The notes: a model not told the origin generated them from the sequence alone. A DNA stretch of 6,254 nt from Candidatus Melainabacteria bacterium (GCA_003175915.1 PSRH01000210.1:1-6254); one strand, 5' to 3'. Shown: positions 1 to 6,236, counted from the stretch's first letter. Numbers and translations: made by a program.

Positions 1-907
1 TTTCCTTTTTCTCTACCTCTTTTTCTTCCGGTTGATCGACGAGCCAGCCTTCGGCTTGGGCTTGCATCCTTGCTTCGTTACTAGCTTTGTCGATGGACAA
101 CTCCAAAAGCCGGCGGCGGCTGCCGAAGACATAACGAGTACGGTTGACCAGGGCGGTAATATCGACACAGTCATTGGCAAAAATGACGCTATCGAGCTTG
201 CGGTACCAGTCGTCGCCTTGAGGCAAAATTATATTTGCAACCATCTCACCGACTTCCAGTAATTCACCGCGCTTATCATGGCGAGCCGGCCAAGTAACCG
301 AATACTCTTTTGTGTCGAAGCCAAGACATTCAAGACGGCCGAGAAAGGGTACGGGAGTTTCACTGACTACGAACTGGGCGGCATCATAGGCACGTACTTC
401 CTCCAACCATAATTCCTTGAGGACGTCGGCTACTGCGCGTAAATGCGGCTCTAGACGCCACATTTGCGATGTCGGTAAGTACGAACGCGAAGGCAGAAAT
501 TTCCAGGTATCTTCGCCATATCTAACATCGTACTGGTGCGTGTGTGCCCAGGCTGTGAGCAAAATGCAATTCCAGATGTTATTGTCTTTGTATAGCTTGC
601 CATATTCCTTCTTGAACGAGGACTGCCAGTCTTCGAAGGAATCATAGCGGCTGGAACGTTTTACTAGACCCTCGCGCCACTCTTTTTCATCCGGCAGCGG
701 ATCTTCGGCGTGAAAAAATTCGTTCCAATAAGACGTGACGGCAGCCAGCTCAAGCAGGGTTTCGTCGCTTTGGCCGAATTGCTCGCGCCAGAGCGCCGTA
801 AAGATCTTAACTGCCTCATGGCAACGCGAGTAAGGATTTGAGTCCTTCAGAGATTCGTCGTGTCTCACCCAGTCTATACCGGCTCTGAGCAAGAAGGCTG
901 CCAACAT
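1..907 (-). CDS. Unrecognised tryptophan-rich protein, C-terminus cut by window edge
   Basis: An uninterrupted minus-strand reading frame of 302 codons runs from an ATG at 907 to the window edge without a stop, so the C-terminus is missing. It is the third gene of the purB-malQ group: its ATG shares one base with the malQ stop (TGATG), and AAGGAG lies 11 nt upstream, inside malQ. I do not recognise the family. The visible part has no signal peptide or membrane segment and looks soluble and largely helical. It carries 13 tryptophans in 302 residues (for example W13, W40, W61, W112, W150, W167). One conspicuous helical stretch is WRLEPHLRAVADVLKELWLE (150-169). From about residue 290 the sequence becomes a run of Glu and Lys (EEKEVEKKE), probably a charged linker or tail. 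Position beside malQ suggests, but does not show, a role in glucan metabolism. The reading frame is well supported; the function is unknown. Confidence 0.82.
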   Translation of the reverse strand, partial: MLAAFLLRAGIDWVRHDESLKDSNPYSRCHEAVKIFTALWREQFGQSDETLLELAAVTSYWNEFFHAEDPLPDEKEWREGLVKRSSRYDSFEDWQSSFKKEYGKLYKDNNIWNCILLTAWAHTHQYDVRYGEDTWKFLPSRSYLPTSQMWRLEPHLRAVADVLKELWLEEVRAYDAAQFVVSETPVPFLGRLECLGFDTKEYSVTWPARHDKRGELLEVGEMVANIILPQGDDWYRKLDSVIFANDCVDITALVNRTRYVFGSRRRLLELSIDKASNEARMQAQAEGWLVDQPEEKEVEKKE

Positions 908-2670
908 CAGTTCTTCATCTCCTTGGGATTCGCGGCTCTCTGTTGCATCCGCACAAGCTCCGGGCTTATCGCCCGATCCGTTTCGATGATCAGCTGTTTG
1001 AAATAGCTTATCTTATTGGCGTACCTGTCATCTATCTCGTATTGATCCAGCGGTTTGTCCAGGCGCTGGCTCCAATTGTAGTCACCGGCCAGACCCGGTT
1101 CGTTAAATCGCTGTTTGGTGCCGAGCAGATCGGTAATCATCAACACTGCCAGCCAGCAGGGTGATTGCAGGAGAGCCTTGAAAAAAGCAAACTGCAGGGA
1201 CTGGGTATATTCGGTCGGTGCCTGGTTCGCGTCCAGGCTCAAAAATTTTGCCAGGCGTTGCACTTCCCGCCAGCCGTTGTCTCCATCTGGCCCGTGCCAC
1301 CAGCTAACCAGGTGTTCGTAGTAGCTGGCCAATGGCTCATGATCGTGCGTGCCATAAGTGCAGAGATTGAGAGGTGGAAAGGTTTCTTTTGGTTTGAAAT
1401 TATAATCAGGCTGCCGTTCAAAAATCGGGATGGAAAATCCGGGAATGCCCAGTTGTTTAAGCAGCGGTCTGACATAGTTGGGAATGACGCCGAGATCTTC
1501 GGCTATTACTCTGGCTGAACCAGCTGCCTCGATGATCGTGGTCAAGAGCTCTTTGCCTTGAGCTTCATTGGCAAGCGCTGAAGCCGGGGTTGAATCATCG
1601 CCGGCAATGAATTTGGGCAAACGGCCGCCGGTCAGGGCCTTGGCTTGCGCCTCGCTTAAATGGGTAAATTCTTGGTTCTTTTCTGGTTGCCAGGGGAAGG
1701 CGTAGATGCGGAAAAATCCGAGGACGTGGTCGATGCGGAAATAGTGGAAGTAGCGCACCGTGTGAGCAATGCGACTTTGCCACCAGGTAAAGCCCTCTTG
1801 CTTGTGGGCTTGCCAGTTGTACAAGGGTATTCCCCAGTTTTGCCCCCAGGTTCTGGTAAATTCGTCCCCCTGGAAAAATTTCTCCGGGGGAGCACCACCG
1901 CACCAGCTCAAATCAAATAAAGCTTGATTCGCCCAGACGTCGGCACTATAGCGGCTGACGCCGAAAGGTATGTCGCCCATGAGAGCGATATGGGCGGCAT
2001 CCGCACAAGCTCTTACTTCATCCCACTGTCGGCTAGCCAGCCATTGCACGTAGGACCAGAACTCGATATCGTTTTTCAATCTCGCTGAGTGCTGAGAATC
2101 TAAGAGCCATTGCCGGGCTGTTTCCGGTTTTTGCAGAGGTTTGTCCCAGAGGGTCCAGGTGGTATTACCACCCTGTTCGTCAACCAGAGCGCGGAACAAG
2201 GCATAGCTGGCAAGCCAATCTTGATTGTCCTTTTGGAAGGCTGCAAATGCCCTATTCGCTGGCGAATTTGCTTGAGCTTCGGCAAGGAAATTAGCAAAGG
2301 CGAGGCGCAACAAGTCTAGTTTTAGCTTCTTCACAAAAGGATAGTCGATCGAAGCGGCGCCGGCTTTCTGCAAGACATCTGGTGTGGCCAATTGGTGAAA
2401 CGACTCTTCAGTCAATCCCGGTACCGTATTTGGTGCTATGGTCAAAAGGGCGGGATCGAGTGCAATAGCGCTTACGGCATTGTACGGACTGTTGTCACCG
2501 CCGGTTTCGTTTACTGGCAGAAGCTGCAGGACGCCGATCTGGTTTCTGGCGCAGAATTCGATGGACTCTTTGACGGCCTGCGTATCACCAATGCCCAGAT
2601 CGCCCACTCTTCTTAAGGCAAAAGCGGGGACCAGTACGCCAGCCAGTTTCTTGCCTTGGAGGTGCTGCAT
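907..2670 (-). CDS. malQ: 4-alpha-glucanotransferase (amylomaltase, GH77)
   Basis: A 587-residue cytoplasmic enzyme that moves alpha-1,4-glucan segments between maltodextrin or glycogen chains, releasing glucose or making longer (or cyclic) glucans. The GH77 barrel is recognisable from end to end: GDLGIGD (23-29), SPYNAVSAIALDP (61-73), GDIPFGVSRYSADVW (232-246), the nucleophile motif FRIDH (Asp314), the acid/base motif AEDLG (Glu391), and the third carboxylate in GTHDH (Asp443), so it should be active. It is longer than the roughly 500-residue Thermus type and shorter than E. coli MalQ (694). The loop after the third Asp reads THDHEPL rather than the common THDND. The ATG at 2670 lies 2 nt after the purB stop, preceded only by a weak GGGG, so translation probably depends on coupling to purB. 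No glycogen phosphorylase, branching or debranching enzyme is in view, so the exact pathway cannot be fixed from context. Confidence 0.96.
   Translation of the reverse strand: MQHLQGKKLAGVLVPAFALRRVGDLGIGDTQAVKESIEFCARNQIGVLQLLPVNETGGDNSPYNAVSAIALDPALLTIAPNTVPGLTEESFHQLATPDVLQKAGAASIDYPFVKKLKLDLLRLAFANFLAEAQANSPANRAFAAFQKDNQDWLASYALFRALVDEQGGNTTWTLWDKPLQKPETARQWLLDSQHSARLKNDIEFWSYVQWLASRQWDEVRACADAAHIALMGDIPFGVSRYSADVWANQALFDLSWCGGAPPEKFFQGDEFTRTWGQNWGIPLYNWQAHKQEGFTWWQSRIAHTVRYFHYFRIDHVLGFFRIYAFPWQPEKNQEFTHLSEAQAKALTGGRLPKFIAGDDSTPASALANEAQGKELLTTIIEAAGSARVIAEDLGVIPNYVRPLLKQLGIPGFSIPIFERQPDYNFKPKETFPPLNLCTYGTHDHEPLASYYEHLVSWWHGPDGDNGWREVQRLAKFLSLDANQAPTEYTQSLQFAFFKALLQSPCWLAVLMITDLLGTKQRFNEPGLAGDYNWSQRLDKPLDQYEIDDRYANKISYFKQLIIETDRAISPELVRMQQRAANPKEMKN
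919..924 (-). promoter_or_regulatory. Shine-Dalgarno site for the unrecognised gene, inside the malQ 3' end
   Basis: AAGGAG on the minus strand is followed by 11 nt and the ATG at 907. It overlaps the last codons of malQ. Together with the TGATG stop/start overlap it points to coupled translation and supports the chosen start. Confidence 0.6.
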
Positions 2671-2672
2671 GA

Positions 2673-3968
2673 CTAGATCCCCAGCCTTTCGAACACGCAG
2701 TCAATGTTTTTTAAATAAGTGTCCGGATCAAAACAGGCGTCCACTTCCTCGGCAGAAAGTTGGGCACGCAATTCTTGATCACTTAAGAGATTTTCTCTGA
2801 AGCTGCCTTCTTCACTGTTCCAGGCACGCATGGCGTTATTCTGGACGATGCGGTAAGCGGCCTCGCGGCTCAATCCCTTTTCCACCAGTTTGAGGAGCAC
2901 AGCCTGAGAGAAAATTACGCCGCCAAAGATGTCGAGGTTGCGCCGCATGTTTTCCGGATAGATGACCAGATCTTTGATGATGCCATGGAAGCGAGTCAGC
3001 ATAAAATCTAGAAGGATTGTCGAATCGGGCAGGATGACGCGCTCAACCGAACTGTGCGAAATGTCGCGCTCATGCCAGAGCGGGATGTTTTCCAGGGCGG
3101 CGCTGGCATTGCCCCTTAAAATCCGGGCCAGTCCTGAAATGTTTTCGCAACCGATAGGATTGCGCTTATGGGGCATCGCCGAAGATCCCTTTTGTCCCTT
3201 AGTGAAAGGCTCCTCCACCTCCAGGACATCGGTACGCTGCAGATGCCGTATTTCAGTAGCAAATTTATCGAGGCTGGTACCGATAATAGCCACCGTCCAA
3301 ACAAACTGAGCATGGCGGTCTCTCTGGACGATTTGAGTGGAAACCGGATCGGGCGTCAGTCCCAGCAAAGCGAGGGCGATCTCCTCAACCTTTGGCGAAA
3401 TATTTGAATAGGTGCCGACTGGACCGCTGACTTTTCCTACCGAGATTGTTTCGATGGCTTGCTTGAGGCGCTCTTTTTGCCTTTCGATTTCTGCCAACCA
3501 GACGGCCAGCTTGAAGCCGAAGGTGATCGGCTCGGCATGAATACCGTGCGACCGCCCCACTTGAATGGTGTGTTTGTGCTCTTTTGCCCTGGCCAGTATG
3601 GTGTCGTGCAAGATTTCCAGATCTCTTGTCAACAGTTCGCCGGCGCTCCTAAGCTGTAGGGCCAGGGCAGTATCGAGAACATCCGAGCTGGTCATGCCGG
3701 CGTGAATAAAGCGGGCATCCTCGCCCACATGCTCTGCCACGCTGGTCAAGAAGGCGATCACATCGTGCTTGACCTCGGCTTCAATTTCTTTGACGCGATT
3801 GAGATCGAAGGCGGACTTTTTCTTGATATTTTCAAAGGCAGCCTGGGGGATAAGCCCAAGTTGACACTGGGCCTGGCAGACGGCCAACTCCACCTGAAGC
3901 CAGGTCTTAAGCTTGTTTTCTTCTGACCAGATCAAAGCCATCTCCGGTCGAGAGTAACGGTCAATCAA
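2673..3968 (-). CDS. purB: Adenylosuccinate lyase, TTG start preferred
   Basis: Cytoplasmic fumarase/aspartase-superfamily enzyme, normally a homotetramer. It acts twice in purine synthesis: SAICAR to AICAR plus fumarate, and adenylosuccinate to AMP plus fumarate. The frame is open back to an ATG at 4010 (445 aa), but I choose the TTG at 3968. It has a perfect AGGAGG 9 nt upstream, while the ATG has only a weak GGA. The TTG start gives the usual N-terminus (M)IDRYSRPEM and 431 residues, the length of B. subtilis PurB. With that start the known B. subtilis catalytic residues fall on their own numbers: His68 (EVKHD), His89 (FIHAG), Thr93-Ser94, His141 (RSHGIHAEP), Lys268 and Asn270 in the family signature GSSAMPHKRN (261-270), and Glu275. 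The enzyme should be fully active. It is first in the minus-strand group, 2 nt ahead of malQ, a pairing with no obvious metabolic link. Confidence 0.96.
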   Translation of the reverse strand: MIDRYSRPEMALIWSEENKLKTWLQVELAVCQAQCQLGLIPQAAFENIKKKSAFDLNRVKEIEAEVKHDVIAFLTSVAEHVGEDARFIHAGMTSSDVLDTALALQLRSAGELLTRDLEILHDTILARAKEHKHTIQVGRSHGIHAEPITFGFKLAVWLAEIERQKERLKQAIETISVGKVSGPVGTYSNISPKVEEIALALLGLTPDPVSTQIVQRDRHAQFVWTVAIIGTSLDKFATEIRHLQRTDVLEVEEPFTKGQKGSSAMPHKRNPIGCENISGLARILRGNASAALENIPLWHERDISHSSVERVILPDSTILLDFMLTRFHGIIKDLVIYPENMRRNLDIFGGVIFSQAVLLKLVEKGLSREAAYRIVQNNAMRAWNSEEGSFRENLLSDQELRAQLSAEEVDACFDPDTYLKNIDCVFERLGI

Positions 3969-3977
3969 TCGAGATAG

Positions 3978-3983
3978 CCTCCT
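3978..3983 (-). promoter_or_regulatory. Perfect Shine-Dalgarno site that sets the purB start
   Basis: AGGAGG on the minus strand, 9 nt before the TTG at 3968. If translation began at the ATG (4010) this hexamer would merely encode Arg10-Arg11 of an N-terminal extension not usual in PurB. It is the strongest ribosome-binding site in the window and decides the start codon. Confidence 0.8.
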
Positions 3984-3987
3984 AAAA

Positions 3988-4039
3988 GGGACGACTTTCG
4001 GTTCGCTCATTCTACAACGTTCCAGTGCGTTATCGTCCC
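3988..4039 (-). repeat. Inverted repeat in the purB leader, attenuator-like
   Basis: Read on the purB strand, GGGACGA (4039-4033) and TCGTCCC (3994-3988) are perfectly complementary over 7 bp, extendable by a T-G pair, with a 38-nt loop. The 3' arm is followed at once by TTTT (3987-3984) and then the AGGAGG of purB. The stem would enclose the alternative ATG at 4010 and leave the AGGAGG just outside. This could be a weak terminator/attenuator or a fold that favours the TTG start. A 7-bp match with a long loop can also arise by chance, so the regulatory role is inference. Confidence 0.35.
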
Positions 4040-4065
4040 AATCAGGCGCTTTAGTGGAGGATATG

Positions 4066-4093
4066 TAAATAGCGCGGGCTGATTCTATGTCAA
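4066..4093 (-). promoter_or_regulatory. Probable sigma-70 type promoter for purB-malQ-unknown
   Basis: On the minus strand a perfect -35 box TTGACA (4093-4088) is followed after 16 nt by TATTTA (4071-4066), a mediocre -10 (3 of 6 matches). Transcription would start near 4059, giving a leader of about 90 nt before the TTG at 3968. The -35 match and the position are convincing; the exact -10 is not. Confidence 0.5.
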
Positions 4094-4146
4094 TAAAGTC
4101 TGAGCCGGGATGATACTAAATGCGGTGTATGAGACAGGCCAAGCCT

Positions 4147-4177
4147 GGCGGCCGGTAAGCCAGCCTTACGGGCGACC
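4147..4177 (+). repeat. Imperfect G+C-rich hairpin followed by a T run
   Basis: On the plus strand GTAAG (4155-4159) pairs with CTTAC (4165-4169) around a 5-nt loop. The stem continues after one mismatch with GCC/GGC (4151-4153 with 4171-4173), and after a 2x2 internal loop with GG/CC (4147-4148 with 4176-4177). TTTT follows at 4178-4181, as in an intrinsic terminator. A competing fold is possible: CTGGC (4145-4149) with GCCAG (4159-4163), using part of the same sequence. It may block read-through or act as an attenuator if a plus-strand promoter lies farther upstream. I see no match to a riboswitch class I know. Confidence 0.35.
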
Positions 4178-4201
4178 TTTTATGCAATTCTTTTAGTGTT
4201 C

Positions 4202-4207
4202 TACAAT
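4202..4207 (+). promoter_or_regulatory. Possible -10 box for the universal stress protein operon
   Basis: TACAAT (5 of 6 matches to TATAAT) lies 51 bp before the gene start. At the 17-nt spacing the -35 position reads TTTATG (4179-4184), only 3 of 6 matches, and there is no extended -10 TG. A stress-response sigma factor or an activator might explain the weak -35. Low certainty. Confidence 0.3.
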
Positions 4208-4223
4208 TAGGCAGTTAGGAAAA

Positions 4224-4262
4224 ATGGTTTCCAAGATTAACGGGGATTTTACTTCTCGATGA
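4224..4262 (+). CDS. Possible 12-codon leader ORF overlapping the stress-protein start
   Basis: ATG at 4224 reads MVSKINGDFTSR and ends at TGA 4260-4262, which overlaps the ATG of the universal stress protein (4259-4261) in an ATGA arrangement typical of translational coupling. AGGA lies 3 nt before this ATG, closer than ideal. The stress-protein start itself has only CGGGGA 12 nt upstream, so coupling would make sense. The ORF is too short for any statistical support and has no recognisable product; it may be accidental. Confidence 0.25.
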   Translation: MVSKINGDFTSR

Positions 4263-5143
4263 AATTATTGCTGCCGCTTGATGTCGCCCATTCTTACCGG
4301 GAATCTCTCAATCAACTTGAACGGCTCGTCCCCCTTGAAACTGCTGATGTGTTTCTACTTTATGTCGCTCAAAATACGAGCGGCCTAGAATCGATATTGA
4401 CATCGATCGGCAAGGCCCGCCCGCATATAGACCGCGAGCTAAAGGAGCGGGCGAAGGCGGTTCTGGACGAGGTAGCCGAACATCTCAAGGATCGCTGCAA
4501 CAGTGTCATCACCCAGATTGTGCAGGGATCGCCGCCGCTTGCTATTGAAGAGCTGGCCGTCATCCAGAACTTCGATTTAATCGCGATGGGAGCCACCCAA
4601 ACTGGTGGGAATCCTTTTTACGGTTTGGGCAGTACGGCCGCTCACGTGGTCAAGCATGCGCCAAGCTCGACCCTGATTTTGCGTGATGGGGCAAAAGCTG
4701 AGGGTAATACCATCAAAGTGCTTTTTGCCGTGGATGGATCCCCGGCTTCACTTAACGCGATCCGAACTGTAGCTGGACAGCTTAAATCATTAGCTAAGGA
4801 GATTTCGGTGACGGTGTTGACGGTAGTATCAATCGTCGGCATCTGGAAATTTGTCGCTCCGGTAGAATTCATCGCTTCTATAGAAGACAATCTCAACATG
4901 GCTGCTCAGACCATTCTTGCTGACGCGGACAAAGCTCTGGCTGAATTCGGCATCAAGCCTGATGATCTGATCGTTCGCTCCGGCGAACCTGCCAATGAGA
5001 TTATCAAAGCAGCCCGGGACACAAAGGCTGATTTGATCGTATTGGGTGCCCAGGGCCGAACGGCAGTTGAGCAATTCTTTTTGGGGAGTGTTTCCCATAA
5101 GGCCTCGATGCACGCTCCTTGTTCCACCGTTGTAGTGAAATAG
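4259..5143 (+). CDS. Tandem-domain universal stress protein (UspA family)
   Basis: A 294-residue cytoplasmic protein made of two Usp domains in tandem (about 1-145 and 151-294), the form that folds as an internal dimer. Such proteins bind ATP or AMP and help cells survive starvation, redox or respiratory stress; the individual role is seldom known. The second domain has the full nucleotide-binding set: VDGS near the start (Asp159) and G-2x-G-9x-G-S at G263, G266, G276 and S277. The first keeps Asp8 and the spacing G111...G124-S125, but the second Gly is Gln114, so it may bind nucleotide poorly. The start is firm: an in-frame TAA lies at 4238-4240 and ATG 4259 is the only good start after it. 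It is the first gene of a two-gene plus-strand unit, 31 bp ahead of the cupredoxin gene. The family call is secure; target and partner are unknown. Confidence 0.93.
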   Translation: MKLLLPLDVAHSYRESLNQLERLVPLETADVFLLYVAQNTSGLESILTSIGKARPHIDRELKERAKAVLDEVAEHLKDRCNSVITQIVQGSPPLAIEELAVIQNFDLIAMGATQTGGNPFYGLGSTAAHVVKHAPSSTLILRDGAKAEGNTIKVLFAVDGSPASLNAIRTVAGQLKSLAKEISVTVLTVVSIVGIWKFVAPVEFIASIEDNLNMAAQTILADADKALAEFGIKPDDLIVRSGEPANEIIKAARDTKADLIVLGAQGRTAVEQFFLGSVSHKASMHAPCSTVVVK

Positions 5144-5162
5144 GTGGGGGTCTAAACAGAGT

Positions 5163-5166
5163 GGAG
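5163..5166 (+). promoter_or_regulatory. Shine-Dalgarno site of the cupredoxin gene
   Basis: GGAG (within GTGGAG) stands 8 nt before the ATG at 5175, a good spacing. With only 31 bp between the genes and no terminator hairpin visible there, it supports one transcript carrying both. Confidence 0.6.
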
Positions 5167-5174
5167 AAACAAAA

Positions 5175-6236
5175 ATGATCAAGAGTGTCATCTTGGCTTT
5201 CGCTTTAGCGCAATTGTGCGCCCCGGTGGTCCTGGCTCAGGGCAGCTTGGGCGAAGAACAAGCGGCCGAGAAAATCGAGCTGGAAAAAATGAAGCAAGAG
5301 ATGAGGGACATTAACATCACTACGGACGAAGCGATCCGCGCTTTGAATAAAATCGACACGCAGGCGGCCAAACAACAAGCCAGAGAAATCCATCTGTTCT
5401 GTAAAGAAGCACTTTGCGAGGTGGCCCCAGGAGTGAAAGTCAATTGCCTGACTTACAACGGGCATATTCCCGGACCCCAGATCGTTGTGCAAGAGGGGGA
5501 ACTTGTGCGAGTGGTTTTACACAATCAACTGAAGATTCCCACCAGTCTTCATTTTCATGGCATGACGCTGCCACAGGGGATAGATGGATTGCCGAGAACT
5601 GAAGCTGGACTCCTTAAGCCTGGTGAGACATATGCTTTTCAATTTGTTGCTCAACCAAAGGGAACATACTGGTATCACCCGCAAATCATCCATGCCGAGC
5701 AAAAGTCCAGAGGATTGTCCGGAGCTTTTATAGTCGTGCCCGGCGAGGGCAGCAAGACTTACGATCGCGAAATCATCATCGTCTTCGGCGATCTGCTCAC
5801 TAAGTCAAAGCCCAGTGCTGCCACGGCTGATACCGCTAAGATGCTTGCCGCGGTGGCCCCCACCAATCATCAAAGCGAAGCCAATGAGACAACTACTCTC
5901 TTTCTCATGAACGGGCAAAGTGCCCCGGCCATTCCTGCTATCGAAGTAAGCGAGGGAGCGCGAGTCAGGTTGCGTTTGATCAATGCCAGCCAACATGAGA
6001 TACCCCTGCATTTGAGCGGACACCGCTTCGACATCGTTTCAGTCAACGGCGATCTCGTTCAAAACCAAACGCCCAGGGATACAATCACGCTGGAGGTGAG
6101 CGACCGGGTCGATCTGGAGTTCACGGCAAACAACCCAGGCGTCTGGTCTTTGGCTTCAGAAAAAATAGAACAGACAACCTCAAATGGCAAATTCCCAGGT
6201 GGTATAGCTTGCGTCGTCCGTTATATTCCTAAGTGA
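5175..6236 (+). CDS. Exported multicopper-oxidase-like protein with most copper ligands lost
   Basis: A 353-residue protein with a signal peptide (hydrophobic 5-20, probable cut after VLA-21), a charged helical, perhaps coiled-coil stretch (about 26-72), and two cupredoxin domains (about 74-190 and 241-351), like two-domain laccases. Domain 1 has YNGHIPGP (94-101), HFHG (His126, His128), and GTYWYHPQ (His168; Gln170 where His is usual). Domain 2 has LINAS (268-272) and NPGVW (320-324). The ligand motif HPxHLHGH reads IPLHLSGH (276-283), so the type 1 His is Ile276 and a type 3 His is Ser281, while His279 stays. HCHxxxH reads ASEKIEQ (327-333), and the axial Met position is probably Ile344. 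Type 1 copper is therefore lost and four of six type 3 ligands are gone, but the two type 2 histidines (126, 279) remain. Normal oxidase activity is very unlikely; it may be a structural or metal-binding protein. Located in the periplasm or outside the membrane. Confidence 0.9.
   Translation: MIKSVILAFALAQLCAPVVLAQGSLGEEQAAEKIELEKMKQEMRDINITTDEAIRALNKIDTQAAKQQAREIHLFCKEALCEVAPGVKVNCLTYNGHIPGPQIVVQEGELVRVVLHNQLKIPTSLHFHGMTLPQGIDGLPRTEAGLLKPGETYAFQFVAQPKGTYWYHPQIIHAEQKSRGLSGAFIVVPGEGSKTYDREIIIVFGDLLTKSKPSAATADTAKMLAAVAPTNHQSEANETTTLFLMNGQSAPAIPAIEVSEGARVRLRLINASQHEIPLHLSGHRFDIVSVNGDLVQNQTPRDTITLEVSDRVDLEFTANNPGVWSLASEKIEQTTSNGKFPGGIACVVRYIPK

Noticed and set aside
417..647. Short frames on both strands in the left 900 bases
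   Set aside because: One continuous 302-codon minus-strand frame, with start, ribosome site and overlap with malQ, explains this stretch better.
1165..1518. 117-codon plus-strand frame
   Set aside because: It is wholly antisense to malQ, including its catalytic Asp443 region (about 1342-1344), and has no ribosome site or recognisable motif.
2438..2800. 120-codon plus-strand frame
   Set aside because: It lies antisense across the 3' end of purB and the 5' end of malQ, both well-identified genes, and its translation resembles no protein family.
3969..4010. ATG at 4010 as the purB start (445 aa)
   Set aside because: It has only a weak GGA upstream, adds 14 residues not usual in PurB, and breaks the exact residue numbering obtained with the TTG at 3968.
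4011..4026. PurR-like operator around AACGTT (4016-4021)
   Set aside because: Only the six-base core matches the E. coli PurR box, the outer positions do not, and that regulator is restricted to gamma-proteobacteria. The B. subtilis PurBox (CCGAAC core) is not present either.
3969..4059. Purine or ZTP riboswitch in the purB leader
   Set aside because: The leader is short and lacks the conserved cores of the purine and ZTP aptamers; only the simple inverted repeat is visible.
5100..5174. Terminator between the stress-protein and cupredoxin genes
   Set aside because: No stem followed by a T run was found in the 31-bp gap; it holds only a G run and the ribosome site.
5175..6236. Annotation as a functional laccase or copper oxidase
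   Set aside because: The Cys-His electron path is absent (HCHxxxH reads ASEKIEQ), and only part of the trinuclear ligand set remains.
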